From assembly GCF_003046175.1 (NCBI RefSeq), contig NZ_PZZM01000001.1, positions 3,551,001 through 3,615,000 of the forward strand: a stretch of DNA of 64,000 nucleotides, in the 5' to 3' direction. The position numbers and the translations under genes are program-made. Within the stretch, counting starts at the first letter, position 1. The number at the start of each line of letters is the position of its first letter. The notes beneath the pieces were generated by a model. It was given only the letters and a program-made list of their open reading frames with translations, made no database searches and was not told the DNA's origin. Below, in pieces: positions 43,384 to 51,964 of this stretch. Source of the DNA: Bosea sp. 124 (GTDB lineage: Bacteria > Pseudomonadota > Alphaproteobacteria > Rhizobiales > Beijerinckiaceae).

Positions 43384-44511
43384 TCAATCCTTCGGAGCGG
43401 CCCGCGCCATCAGCGCGTCCATGTCGATGAAATGGCCGGCCCGGTCCCGCTTGGATGCGAGATAGCGGACATTATGGACATTGGGCCGCCCGAGCACGCG
43501 CTGGGTTGCCGCGACCTCGACACCGGCCGCCTTGATCGCGCCAACCTTGAGCGGGTTGTTCGTCAGTGCGGTGACGCGCGTGACACCGAGCTGCTTCAGC
43601 ATCGTCGCGGCGAAATCGAAGTGGCGCTGGTCGAGATCGAAGCCGAGCACCTCGTCGGCGTCATAGGTGTCCCAGCCCTGGCTTTGCAGCTTGTAGGCGC
43701 GCATCTTGTTGGAGATGCCGTTGCCGCGACCTTCCTGATCGAGATAAAGCAGGATGCCGCCGTCGTTCTCGGCCATCCACTGCACCGTCTCGCGAAGCTG
43801 GTCGCCGCAATCACATTTCAGTGAGCCGAACAGGTCGCCCGTCAGACAGGCGGAATGCAGGCGCACGGGAACGGCAGTCGTGAGATCCGGGCTGCCGACG
43901 ATGATCGCGACCTGATCGCGCAAGCCTTCGCCGCCACGGAACACGACGAACTCCGTCTCGGGCGCGCCTTCCAGCGGCACCGGAGCGCGGCCGACGATCG
44001 TCAGCGTCGCGGCCTGGGCGGCGCGATAGCTGTTCACGGCGTCGATAGCGACCTCGACCAGAGGTTCGCCGGCGATCGCTTCGCGCGAAACCGGGACGAT
44101 GATGGCCGCCGGCAGCACGAGCGAGAGCCTTGCCAGTTCGAGCGCGGCGTCATCCACCCCGGAGGCCGGCGCGACGGGAGCGTCGACCTTGCCGTCGGTC
44201 TTGAGGGCCAGCATCTCGATGCGGGCCAGATCCAGCGTCGGCATCGCGAGAATGCCGGTTTCGGCCCGGTTTTTGGCGCCGAGACGGCGCAGCCGGGCCG
44301 CACTCAGCGCGACATGGGCCTTGCCGCCGGCCAGGCTGTCGAGCCGGGCGACCAGATCGCCATCCGCCAATTCCGCCGAGAGCACGAGCACCTGACGCTC
44401 TCCGGCCCGCAACAGAACCGGGCGGCCGGCGCGAAGTTCGGAAATGGCCCGGTCTACCGCCACGAGGCTCGTCTCGAGCGGGCGTCCGAACAGCGTACGC
44501 GACTGAGGCAT
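43384..44511 (-). CDS. ribA: GTP cyclohydrolase II family protein (RibA) with N-terminal DHBP-synthase-like domain
   Basis: A 375-residue protein. Residues 1-165 resemble a degenerate 3,4-dihydroxy-2-butanone-4-phosphate synthase domain lacking its acidic metal site. Residues 170-370 are the cyclohydrolase: zinc ligands in HSACLTGDLFGSLKCDCG, then YLDQEGRGNGISNKMRAY, then TNNPLKVGAIKAAGVEV. The usual RDYGIGAQIL segment reads RHFDFAATML and the usual GRGIGL reads GRGNGI, so product specificity may differ from standard RibA. Standard role: opening GTP to the first riboflavin precursor. No FMN riboswitch is seen upstream. It may also feed the pterin-like operon at 45.4-49.3 kb. Confidence 0.82.
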   Translation of the reverse strand: MPQSRTLFGRPLETSLVAVDRAISELRAGRPVLLRAGERQVLVLSAELADGDLVARLDSLAGGKAHVALSAARLRRLGAKNRAETGILAMPTLDLARIEMLALKTDGKVDAPVAPASGVDDAALELARLSLVLPAAIIVPVSREAIAGEPLVEVAIDAVNSYRAAQAATLTIVGRAPVPLEGAPETEFVVFRGGEGLRDQVAIIVGSPDLTTAVPVRLHSACLTGDLFGSLKCDCGDQLRETVQWMAENDGGILLYLDQEGRGNGISNKMRAYKLQSQGWDTYDADEVLGFDLDQRHFDFAATMLKQLGVTRVTALTNNPLKVGAIKAAGVEVAATQRVLGRPNVHNVRYLASKRDRAGHFIDMDALMARAAPKD

Positions 44512-44848
44512 CGGATTGTCCGTCAGAAAGGGCTTGCGCTCAGGAAGGCCTGGGCCCGGCGGGAGGTTATGCTTGTACGGGCGCAGCGTCGATATAGATC
44601 AATGCTGCACAGTTTTCCATCAAACGTGCCTGGAGCGAGGCCAGTTCCATCGCGCAAACAATTCCGAGCGACCGCCTCTCATCGAAGGGTCAGAGCAGGA
44701 TCGAGCGAAAGCGGGTAGCCACTTTTTCGTGACCTGCTCGGCGGCCATGCAATCCGTTCGCGAGCGGTATAGGGTCCGGACGTTGAACGCGGGATGAATA
44801 TGGAGACCGGCGCATCACGCCGGCAGGGCGGCTAGCAAGGAGGCAGGG
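44512..44848. other. Intergenic region between ribA and cytochrome b561 genes
   Basis: These 337 bases hold one copy of the dispersed repeat (44691-44727), which is part of an inverted repeat GAGCAGG/CCTGCTC (44693-44739). No gene, riboswitch or tRNA is seen. The ribosome binding site AAGGAGG of the b561 gene is at its right end. Confidence 0.6.
44691..44739 (-). repeat. Dispersed intergenic repeat, copy 3, with inverted arms
   Basis: The complement of 44691-44727 (aaaaagtggctaccc at one end, gatcctgctctg at the other) aligns with copies 1 and 2. The arms GAGCAGG and CCTGCTC at 44693-44699 and 44733-44739 are perfect inverted repeats, so the RNA could fold. Confidence 0.45.
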
Positions 44849-45430
44849 ATGACGCGGGAGCATGACGTCGTGACCAACGAGACGGCCGACCCGGTCTACA
44901 GCGCCGCCGCCCGCCACATGCACTGGGCGACGGCAGGGGCGGTCCTCGTCATGGTGCCGCTCGGCCTCGCCATGACCTATCGCGGCAACACACTGAATGT
45001 CTGGGACGGGCTGACCGACGCGCTCTACAGCTCGCACAAGCTTCTCGGCTTCCTCGTGCTCTGGCTGGTCGCCGGGCGGCTCGCCTACCGCCTGCTCAGG
45101 GGAGCGCCGCCGGACGAACCGACTTTGCTCTGGTGGCACAGGGCCGCGTCGCATCTGCTGCACTGGCTGCTCTACGGGCTGCTGATCGTGGTGCCGCTGC
45201 TGGGCTGGATCGGTGTCTCGCTCTACCCGTCGCTGACGCTGTTCGGGCTGGTCAATCTGCCGGCGCTGGCGGCGCCGAACGAGGATCTGGCGAATGCCGT
45301 GCTGACGGTTCACGGCAAGCTCGCCATCGTGACGGCGCTGCTCGCCTGCGCCCATGCCGGGGCGGCGCTCTACCACCACCTCATCCGCAGGGACGGCGTG
45401 CTGCGCCGGATGCTGCCGGGACTGAGATAA
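44849..45430 (+). CDS. Cytochrome b561-family protein
   Basis: A 193-residue inner-membrane dihaem protein with four hydrophobic helices, of the CybB type that passes electrons from ubiquinol. Histidines suitable for haem ligation occur in RHMHWATAG, LYSSHKLLG, TVHGKLAI and CAHAGAALYHH, matching the family spacing. AAGGAGG lies seven bases before the ATG. It converges with the methyltransferase gene, 15 bases between stops. It appears monocistronic. Confidence 0.9.
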   Translation: MTREHDVVTNETADPVYSAAARHMHWATAGAVLVMVPLGLAMTYRGNTLNVWDGLTDALYSSHKLLGFLVLWLVAGRLAYRLLRGAPPDEPTLLWWHRAASHLLHWLLYGLLIVVPLLGWIGVSLYPSLTLFGLVNLPALAAPNEDLANAVLTVHGKLAIVTALLACAHAGAALYHHLIRRDGVLRRMLPGLR

Positions 45431-45445
45431 CGCGTAGGTGGGCGC

Positions 45446-46285
45446 TCAGACGGGGCGCGCCCAGAGGTCCTGATGGCCGACCAGCGCCGAGGCGGATGGC
45501 GTCCGCGCGGCCAGCCAGCCGGCGACGGTCACCGGGTCCACCTGGCCGGTTTCCAGCGCCGCGTCGGCGATGCCTTTCGCCAGCGCCTGTGCCAGTTCGC
45601 CGCGCCGCTCGTCGATCCGCCAGGCACTGTCGCCGATCGAGACGGCGAAGCCCGCCTTGCGGAAGGCCTCCGCCATGACGTCGGTGGCATCGGGGCCGGC
45701 CGCCGGGCCAAAGCCCTTGTCGCCGTGCTGATGGTGCTTGAAAGCGGCCAGAATCCGGGAATCCGCCGGATGCGGCGGCGCCCAGGTCTCGCGGCCGTCA
45801 TAGGTCAGCACGGTGTAGAGCGGCAGGCGCTGGCTGGTCAGGGCGGCGACGAAGCGCTCGATCCAGCGCTTTGAGGTAAGGTCGAACAAGGCGGCGGCCG
45901 TGACGAGATCGGGCTGCCAGCCGAGGATCCATTCGAGCTCCGTGCTCAGATCGGCCTGGCGGGTGTCCACGGTGATCATGTGGTTGCCCTTGGACAGCAC
46001 GAGTTCCTCGCCCTGCTCGCGCGCCTCGTCGGCCCAACCCGCCAGCGTGTCGCGGGTGGCGGCGAGCAAGCCGGCATCGAGATCCACCAGTGTCCAGTGC
46101 TGGCGCGCCGGCAGGGCGGCATAGGTGCCGCGCAGGTTCGAGCCGGCGCCACAGCCGAGATCGACGATGGTGAGCGAGGGTTTGGCCGCGAAATGCGCGC
46201 CGACGGCGGCGAGGACCTGCGGGTTGCGGGCCGCGTGATCGGCGGGCTCGCGCAGAGCCAGCCATTCGGGGGAGAAACCACCCAT
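45446..46285 (-). CDS. Class I SAM-dependent methyltransferase (operon gene 5)
   Basis: A 279-residue methyltransferase with motif I IVDLGCGAGSNLRG and the ribose-binding acidic residue in LVDLDAGLL. A further acidic TVDTRQADLSTELEWIL and DLVTAAALFDLTSKRW follow. ATG 46285 shares one base with the preceding glycosyltransferase stop (TGATG) and is preferred to the ORF start at 46318. The substrate is unknown; as the last gene of a coupled operon with a glycosyltransferase and a pterin-synthase-like gene it probably methylates the pathway product. No signal peptide or membrane segment. Confidence 0.8.
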   Translation of the reverse strand: MGGFSPEWLALREPADHAARNPQVLAAVGAHFAAKPSLTIVDLGCGAGSNLRGTYAALPARQHWTLVDLDAGLLAATRDTLAGWADEAREQGEELVLSKGNHMITVDTRQADLSTELEWILGWQPDLVTAAALFDLTSKRWIERFVAALTSQRLPLYTVLTYDGRETWAPPHPADSRILAAFKHHQHGDKGFGPAAGPDATDVMAEAFRKAGFAVSIGDSAWRIDERRGELAQALAKGIADAALETGQVDPVTVAGWLAARTPSASALVGHQDLWARPV

Positions 46286-47349
46286 CAGCCTACCTTTCGC
46301 CCGGTCTCGGGCAGACAAACCCTGGCCACGATCGCTGCCGTCTCGCGCCAGCGCGGCAACCCGGCGGCTTCCGCCCAGGCGGCATCGGCCAGGGTCCTGC
46401 GTCGGGCCGGCGCATCAATCAGGCTCGCGATCGCCTTGGCAAGCGCGCCGGCATCGCCGGGGGCGACTTTGAGCGCGGCGGCGTCCGGAGCCGTCTCGGC
46501 GGCGGCGCCGCCGGTCGTGCAGACGATCGGCAGGCCCCGCGCCAGGGCCTCGGTCAGAACCATGCCATAACCCTCGAACAGCGAGGGCATGACGAAGAGA
46601 TCGGCTTGGTCATAGGCTTTCGCCAGGCTTGTGTCGTTCACGGCTCCTGCAAGCAAGATGCGGTCCTCGAGCCCGGCGGCAGCGATCTGGCCCGTCAGAT
46701 CACGCATGGCATCGGGCGTGCGGTCGCCGGCGCCGACGATGGTGAGGTGCCATTTCCTGTCGCGCAGGGTGGAAAGCGCCTCGACCAGGACAGGGTAGCC
46801 CTTGCGCGGGACAATCGAGCCGACGGCGAGCAGTCGCAAGGGGCCGTCCGCTGGTCCGCCACTGGCACGCGGGGCGGGGTCGACGCCGGGCAGGGCGATG
46901 GTGATGCGTGCTTCGTCGACGCCGAAATCGGTGGCCAGCAGCCGCTTCATCGCGGGGCTCGTCGTCACGATCGCGCGGGCATAGCGCAGGGCGGCGGTCT
47001 CGCGCGCCAGCAGGCGCTGCGCTGTGTCCGGCGCAAGCCCGGTCTCGAGGCCGAGCGGATGATGGACCAGCGCGACGACGCGTCCGGCCAGCCCCGCCGC
47101 GATGCCCTCGGGAAAGGCACCATAGGCAAGCCCGTCGATCAGCAAGGTGTCGTCCCAGGGCCGGGACAGGATCGCTCTGCCCGTCTCCGCCAGATCCGCC
47201 TCTGTCGGAAAGGGGAAGGAGCCGGGCAAGGCGAGATGACAGGCCTCGATGCCAATCTCGCGCCATTCCGCCAGCAGCCTGCGGTCATAGGCGTAGCCGC
47301 CGGTCGGCAGGTCGATGTCGCCCGGGACGGCGAAGGCGATGGCGCTCAC
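46285..47349 (-). CDS. Glycosyltransferase family 4 protein (operon gene 4)
   Basis: A 354-residue GT-B enzyme. It starts at GTG 47349, overlapping the stop of the upstream gene by four bases (GTGA). The N-terminal Rossmann-like half has FAVPGDIDLPTGGYAYDRRLL. The C-terminal half has the GT4 signature region LLAVGSIVPRKGYPVL and the nucleotide-sugar site LFVMPSLFEGYGMVLTEALARG, with the EX7E-type pair. It would transfer a sugar from a nucleotide donor to a small molecule or lipid. Its fixed place between a pterin-synthase-like and a methyltransferase gene suggests a glycosylated small molecule. Confidence 0.85.
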   Translation of the reverse strand: MSAIAFAVPGDIDLPTGGYAYDRRLLAEWREIGIEACHLALPGSFPFPTEADLAETGRAILSRPWDDTLLIDGLAYGAFPEGIAAGLAGRVVALVHHPLGLETGLAPDTAQRLLARETAALRYARAIVTTSPAMKRLLATDFGVDEARITIALPGVDPAPRASGGPADGPLRLLAVGSIVPRKGYPVLVEALSTLRDRKWHLTIVGAGDRTPDAMRDLTGQIAAAGLEDRILLAGAVNDTSLAKAYDQADLFVMPSLFEGYGMVLTEALARGLPIVCTTGGAAAETAPDAAALKVAPGDAGALAKAIASLIDAPARRRTLADAAWAEAAGLPRWRETAAIVARVCLPETGRKVG

Positions 47350-47747
47350 GCGAGCGCGCCCTCGAAGCTGGCGCGAGCGAGGTCGGTCTCGTGCAGGGTC
47401 ACCCGGATGCGGGCCAATCCGGCACCGTCCTCGCCGAGCGCGCCGGATTTCGCCGCACCCGCCATGGCGTCGAAGATATGTTTGCAGAGGTATTCGGTGG
47501 TGGTCAGCACGCCGGCGAATTGCGGCAGCGCGTCGAGATTCTGGTAGTTCAGCGGCTTCAGCGTCCTGTTCAGCACATCAAGCGCGGCGCCGATGTCGAC
47601 GACGACGCTCTGCTTCGTTAGCGTCGGCCGGAAGAAGGCCACGTCGACGACGAAGGTCGCGCCATGCATGTTCTGCGCGGGGCCGAAGAAGGGATCGGGC
47701 AAAGAATGGCCGATCATGATGCGGTCGCGGACTTCGACGGAGAACAT
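47346..47747 (-). CDS. 6-pyruvoyl-tetrahydropterin synthase/QueD-like protein with altered active site (operon gene 3)
   Basis: A 133-residue T-fold protein. AAGGA lies six bases before ATG 47747. Matches to 6-PTPS/QueD are His14 (IMIGHSLP), MHGATF, LNYQNLDALPQF, TTTEYLCKHIF and the terminal Glu120 (LHETDLA). The usual C-x3-HGH motif reads AQNMHGAT: the catalytic Cys and the third zinc His are replaced (Ala24, Ala30). So it probably does not do the standard PTPS or QueD reaction; it may act on a related pteridine or pyrimidine, or be structural. Confidence 0.75.
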   Translation of the reverse strand: MFSVEVRDRIMIGHSLPDPFFGPAQNMHGATFVVDVAFFRPTLTKQSVVVDIGAALDVLNRTLKPLNYQNLDALPQFAGVLTTTEYLCKHIFDAMAGAAKSGALGEDGAGLARIRVTLHETDLARASFEGALA

Positions 47748-47781
47748 GCGCGTTCCTTGGCGTTTAACGGGGGGCTGCGGT

Positions 47782-48240
47782 CTAGGTGGCGAGCGGCCTG
47801 CGGCCGAGCGACTGCGAGAGACGCAGCAAATAGCCGTCCGGATCCTGAACGAGAAATTGATGGACGCCGGTCTCCTGGCTGGCATCGATCCGATACCAGC
47901 GCTCCTCCGGACCGAAGAAGATCGGCCATGATGCCTGCCTCAGCGCGTCCAGCAGCATGTCGACATCTTTTACGGTGATCTCGAAATTGATGCCGCGTCC
48001 ATAGGGCTTCTCTCGCGCGCCGGTCGTCCAGATGCCGAGCCTCTCGGCTGGGCCGGTGTCGTATTCCTCCAGCATGAACTCGACGCCGTCGCGCTCGATG
48101 GCCGCGAAACCCTGCTCGGGGCGGTCGTAGAGGATGCGGAAACCGAGCAGATCGCGCCAGAAGGCGAGGCTTGCCGGCAGCGAGGTGATGTTGAGTTCCG
48201 GCACGAGAGCGGGGCGCGGCTGCGAGCGGGGAGCGATCAT
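47782..48240 (-). CDS. VOC (glyoxalase/bleomycin-resistance) family protein (operon gene 2)
   Basis: A 152-residue protein of the vicinal-oxygen-chelate fold: LVPELNITSLPASLAFW starts the first beta-alpha-beta-beta-beta unit, with FRILYDRPEQGFAAIERDG, and QFLVQDPDGYLLRLSQSLG ends the second. Its start overlaps the dehydrogenase stop by four bases (ATGA). Bleomycin-binding-like members are often metal-free binding proteins, so it could bind the pathway product; enzymatic activity is equally possible. It precedes the PTPS-like gene by 34 bases. Confidence 0.8.
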   Translation of the reverse strand: MIAPRSQPRPALVPELNITSLPASLAFWRDLLGFRILYDRPEQGFAAIERDGVEFMLEEYDTGPAERLGIWTTGAREKPYGRGINFEITVKDVDMLLDALRQASWPIFFGPEERWYRIDASQETGVHQFLVQDPDGYLLRLSQSLGRRPLAT

Positions 48241-49271
48241 GACGGCTCTCCGTAGCAAATCGCAGCGGTCAGACCAGCGGCGCCCGGCGCCAGGATGGCG
48301 GGCAGCCGGGCCGGTGCCTCGGCGAAGGGAAATTCGTCCGTGATCAATGCGTCGAGCCTGTCGTCGGCGAGCAGCGCCATGGCCGCGGTGGCGCGGCGGG
48401 CATAATCCCAGCGCGGGCGGCGGGAGGGCGCGATGCCGCCGACCTGCGTGGAGACGAGCTGCAGCCGCCTTGCGTGGAAGGCGCCGCCGAGCGGGGCCGG
48501 TACCGTGCCCTCGCCATACCAGCTCAGCTCGACGATGCGCGCCTCGACCCCTGCGGCCCGAATGGCGGTGGCGAGGCCCGGGGCCGAGGCGCTGGCGTGG
48601 AAGACGAGATCGGCCTCGGCTGGCGCATCGGCCGGTAGGGCGAAGCCGAAGCCGAGCGCCTGGGCCAGCGCCGCACGGCCGGGCTCGACATCGACCAGCG
48701 TCACCTCCGCACCCGGCAGCCTGGCGGCGAGCCAGGCGACGAGCAGCCCGAGCACCCCGCCGCCGACCACGACGATGCGATCAGCCGGGCCGGAACCGGC
48801 ATCCCAATGAGCGTTGAGTGCGGTTTCCATGTTGGCGGCGAGGATGGCCCGCCGTGCCGGCACGGTCGCGGGGACGCAGGTCAGCCTGTCGGTCGGGGCG
48901 ATGAAGCGGTCCTGGTGCGGATGCAGGCAGAACACCGTCTCGCCGCGCATGTGTTCCGGCCCCGCATCCACGATGCCGACGGCGCAGTAGCCGTACTTCA
49001 CCGGGAAGGGGAAAGCGCCTTGCTGGAAGGGGGCCCGCATGCGCTCGTATTCGCCGATCGGAACGCGACCTTCGAAGACGAGGCGCTCGGTGCCGCGGCT
49101 GATGCCGCTCCAGAGCGTGCGGACGAGGCAGTCCTGTGCGCCGCGCTCGGGCAGCGTTTCGGCGTTCAGGGCACATTCACGCGGCGCTGCATACCAAAGC
49201 GCCGTCGCTGGTGCGCTTGCACTCGACGAAAATGCCGGCTTTAGCTCCTGCGCCGTGTCGTTTCGTGCCAT
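48237..49271 (-). CDS. MDR-type zinc-dependent alcohol dehydrogenase-like protein (operon gene 1)
   Basis: A 344-residue medium-chain dehydrogenase of the BchC-like branch. The family motif LWSGISRGTERLVFEGRVP takes the place of the usual catalytic zinc Cys. FPVKYGYCAVGIV and the active LHPHQDRF follow, and the Rossmann nucleotide site is VVVGGGVLGLLVAWL. ATG 49271 is chosen by AGGAG about nine bases upstream and the family start. It opens the five-gene operon and is divergent from opgH with an 81-base gap. Confidence 0.8.
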   Translation of the reverse strand: MARNDTAQELKPAFSSSASAPATALWYAAPRECALNAETLPERGAQDCLVRTLWSGISRGTERLVFEGRVPIGEYERMRAPFQQGAFPFPVKYGYCAVGIVDAGPEHMRGETVFCLHPHQDRFIAPTDRLTCVPATVPARRAILAANMETALNAHWDAGSGPADRIVVVGGGVLGLLVAWLAARLPGAEVTLVDVEPGRAALAQALGFGFALPADAPAEADLVFHASASAPGLATAIRAAGVEARIVELSWYGEGTVPAPLGGAFHARRLQLVSTQVGGIAPSRRPRWDYARRATAAMALLADDRLDALITDEFPFAEAPARLPAILAPGAAGLTAAICYGEPS

Positions 49272-49352
49272 GTCGCGGTCTCCTGTTCGCTCTGCCTCGT
49301 CCGCCTTGCCGAGATCGCCTTGCCCAGATCGCGCCTTGCCCAGATCGATCGC

Positions 49353-51203
49353 ATGACAGAAACCGCCATGAACCAGCGCCCCGCTCCGACCACGTTCCAG
49401 CCGGCGGCGCAAGGCCCGGCTGTGCCGCAGGTCGACGCGAAAGCCGCCGGGCTGACCCCGGCCGGGATGCAGCCGCTCGCCACGCTGGCCAGGCGACGCC
49501 GGCTCGTCCTCGCGCTCAATCTCGCGACGCTGGGGGCGCTGCTTTGCGGCCTCTGGCAGGTTCTGGGCGCCGGCGGCTGGAGCGTGGCGGATGGCGCGAT
49601 CTTCGTCGCCTTCCTGTTCGGCGCGCCCTGGACCGTGCTCGGCTTCTGGAATGCGGTGATCGGGTTCTGGCTGCTGCATGGCGTCGAGGACGGCATGGCG
49701 CGCGTCGCGCCCTTCGCGTTTGCAGGCAACGAGCCGACGCCGATCGCGATCCGCACCGCGATCCTGATGACGCTGCGCAACGAGGAGCCGGCGCGGGCCT
49801 TCCAGCGGCTGCGCGTGGTCAAGGACAGCCTCGATGCCACCGGCGAGGGCGGCTGGTTCGATTTTTTCATCCTGTCGGATAGCGACGATGCCGGTGTTGC
49901 CGCCGCCGAAGAGCAGCTCGCCGCGCAATGGCAGCGCGAGATCGGCGAGGACGGGCGCATCACCTATCGTCGCCGCAGCGACAATGCGGGGTTCAAGGCC
50001 GGGAATGTGCGCGATTTCTGCGAGCGCTGGGGCACGGATTACGAGCTGATGCTGCCGCTCGACGCCGACAGCGTGATGTCGGGCGAAGCGATCGTCAGGC
50101 TGACGCGGATGATGCAGGCTTATCCGAGGCTCGGCATCCTGCAGAGTCTCGTCGTCGGCATGCCGAGCAAATCCGCCTTCGCGCGCGTCTTCCAGTTCGG
50201 CATGCGCCAGGGCATGCGGCCCTACACGATGGGCTCGGCCTGGTGGATCGGCGATTGCGGTCCGTTCTGGGGCCATAATGCGATGGTCCGGATCGCGCCT
50301 TTCCGCGATGGCTGCCACCTGCCGGTGCTGGCCGGCGGCCCGCCGCTCGGCGGCGCGGTGATGAGCCACGACCAGGTCGAGGCGACGCTGATGCGCCGTG
50401 CCGGCTACGAGGTCCGCGTGCTGCCGGAGGAGATGGGAAGCTGGGAGGAAAACCCGCCGACCATGCTCGACTTCGCCAAGCGGGACCTGCGCTGGTGCCT
50501 CGGCAATCTGCAATATCTCAAGCTGCTCGACCTGTCCGGCCTGCGGCCGATGAGCCGCTTCCAGCTCGTCTGGGCGATCCTGATGTTCCTTGGCCTGCCG
50601 GCCTGGACGCTGATGATCGCGCTCCTGCCGCTCAAGGTCGTCGAGGATCGCGCCATCGAGGGCTACCCTGCGGGTCTCGCGGCTGCTCTCTACCTCCTGT
50701 TCCTTGGCATGTATCTGTCGCCCAAGCTCGCGGGCTTCGCCGACATCCTGCTCGGCAAGGGAGGCGCCGCACGCTATGGCGGCGCGCTACGCTTCGTCGT
50801 CTCGGCTGCGATCGAGGTCGTCTTCGCCTTCCTGCAGGGCGCGGTCTCGAGCTTTCGGACGACACTGTTCATGATCGGGCTGCTCTTTGGACGCTCCCGC
50901 ATCGGCTGGAACGGCCAGGCGCGCGATGCCCGTGCGCTGTCGCTCGCGACTGCCTTCGCGGGCCTGTGGCCGCATCTGCTGTTTGCGGCTTATCTGTTCG
51001 GGACGCTGATCGTGCTGTCGCCGACCGTCCTGCTCTGGTCGCTGCCGCTGACGGCGGGCTATCTGCTCGCCATTCCCTTCGCGATGGCGACGGCGCTTCC
51101 TGCGCTCGGGGCGTGGTTCGCGGCACGCGGCCTCTGCGGCATCCCGGAGGATTTCGATCCGCCGGCCGAACTCGTCGCCATCCGCCGCGGAGGGAGCGCA
51201 TGA
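49353..51203 (+). CDS. opgH: Glucan glucosyltransferase OpgH/MdoH-like
   Basis: OpgH makes the beta-glucan backbone of osmoregulated periplasmic glucans from UDP-glucose at the inner membrane. The 616-residue protein has two N-terminal membrane segments (about 45-105), a GT2 domain with SDSDDAG, LPLDADSVMSG, the acceptor-side QVEATLMRRAGYEV and the QxxRW-like RDLRWCLGN, then about five C-terminal membrane segments. It is shorter than the roughly 850-residue enterobacterial protein, as is common in alphaproteobacteria. OpgG is not adjacent. It overlaps the FkbM gene by four bases. Confidence 0.9.
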   Translation: MTETAMNQRPAPTTFQPAAQGPAVPQVDAKAAGLTPAGMQPLATLARRRRLVLALNLATLGALLCGLWQVLGAGGWSVADGAIFVAFLFGAPWTVLGFWNAVIGFWLLHGVEDGMARVAPFAFAGNEPTPIAIRTAILMTLRNEEPARAFQRLRVVKDSLDATGEGGWFDFFILSDSDDAGVAAAEEQLAAQWQREIGEDGRITYRRRSDNAGFKAGNVRDFCERWGTDYELMLPLDADSVMSGEAIVRLTRMMQAYPRLGILQSLVVGMPSKSAFARVFQFGMRQGMRPYTMGSAWWIGDCGPFWGHNAMVRIAPFRDGCHLPVLAGGPPLGGAVMSHDQVEATLMRRAGYEVRVLPEEMGSWEENPPTMLDFAKRDLRWCLGNLQYLKLLDLSGLRPMSRFQLVWAILMFLGLPAWTLMIALLPLKVVEDRAIEGYPAGLAAALYLLFLGMYLSPKLAGFADILLGKGGAARYGGALRFVVSAAIEVVFAFLQGAVSSFRTTLFMIGLLFGRSRIGWNGQARDARALSLATAFAGLWPHLLFAAYLFGTLIVLSPTVLLWSLPLTAGYLLAIPFAMATALPALGAWFAARGLCGIPEDFDPPAELVAIRRGGSA

Positions 51204-51958
51204 ACGCTCCGGTCTACCCGAAGGGCACCGCCAAGGCGCTGTCGCGCTCCTTGCGCGTCTATCATGGCGATGCGGCCCGCAATGCCGCGATGGATGCGCT
51301 GTATGGCGATTTCCTCCGGCCCGGCGATCTCGCCTTCGACATCGGCGCGCATGTCGGCGACCGGGTCTCGTCCTTCCGCCGGCTCGGCGCGCGCGTGGTC
51401 GCGCTCGAACCGCAGCCGGGACCGGCGCGGGTGCTGCGGCTGATCCATGGCCGCGATCCGAAAGTCACGCTGGTCGAGGCGGCCTGCGGCGACCATGACG
51501 GCTCGGTCACGCTCCGGATCAACAGCGCCAATCCGACGGTCTCGACCGCGTCCGATGCTTTCATCGGCGCGGCACATGGAGCCGATGGCTGGCGCGAGCA
51601 GGTCTGGGACCATGAGATCGCCGTCCGCTGCACCACCCTCGACTCGCTGATCGCGCGGCATGGCCTTCCGGCCCTGCTCAAAATCGATGTCGAGGGTTTC
51701 GAGGCCCATGTTCTGGCAGGGCTGACCCGGGCTGTTCCGGCGATCTCCTTCGAGTTCACCACGATCCAGCGCGACGTCGCCGAAGCCTGCCTCGCGCTGC
51801 TCGAAACGCTCGGTCCCTATCGCTTCAACGTCGCGCTCGGCGAAAGCCAGCGGCTCGAACTCGGCGCCTTCGCCAGCGCCGAGGCAATGGGCGGTTATCT
51901 GCGCGGGCTTCCCCACGCCGCCAATTCAGGCGATGTCTACGCCATCCTCGAGAGCTGA
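51200..51958 (+). CDS. FkbM-family methyltransferase
   Basis: A 252-residue SAM methyltransferase with DLAFDIGAHVGDRVSSF as motif I, VVALEPQPGPARVL as motif II, and the FkbM signature LLKIDVEGFEAHVLAGL. The family O-methylates sugars and lipids. The ATG overlaps the opgH stop (ATGA) and GGAGGGAG precedes it, so it is coupled to the glucosyltransferase, suggesting methylation of the glucan or of a linked substituent. Cytoplasmic, no signal. Confidence 0.88.
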   Translation: MNAPVYPKGTAKALSRSLRVYHGDAARNAAMDALYGDFLRPGDLAFDIGAHVGDRVSSFRRLGARVVALEPQPGPARVLRLIHGRDPKVTLVEAACGDHDGSVTLRINSANPTVSTASDAFIGAAHGADGWREQVWDHEIAVRCTTLDSLIARHGLPALLKIDVEGFEAHVLAGLTRAVPAISFEFTTIQRDVAEACLALLETLGPYRFNVALGESQRLELGAFASAEAMGGYLRGLPHAANSGDVYAILES

Positions 51959-51964
51959 GCCTTC

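Noticed and set aside
41094..43430. 778-codon open frame on the plus strand opposite the YfhO-like gene
   Set aside because: Shadow frame with low-complexity charged sequence; the minus strand encodes a clear membrane protein.
44512..44640. FMN riboswitch upstream of ribA
   Set aside because: The conserved RFN-element segments are not found on the minus strand.
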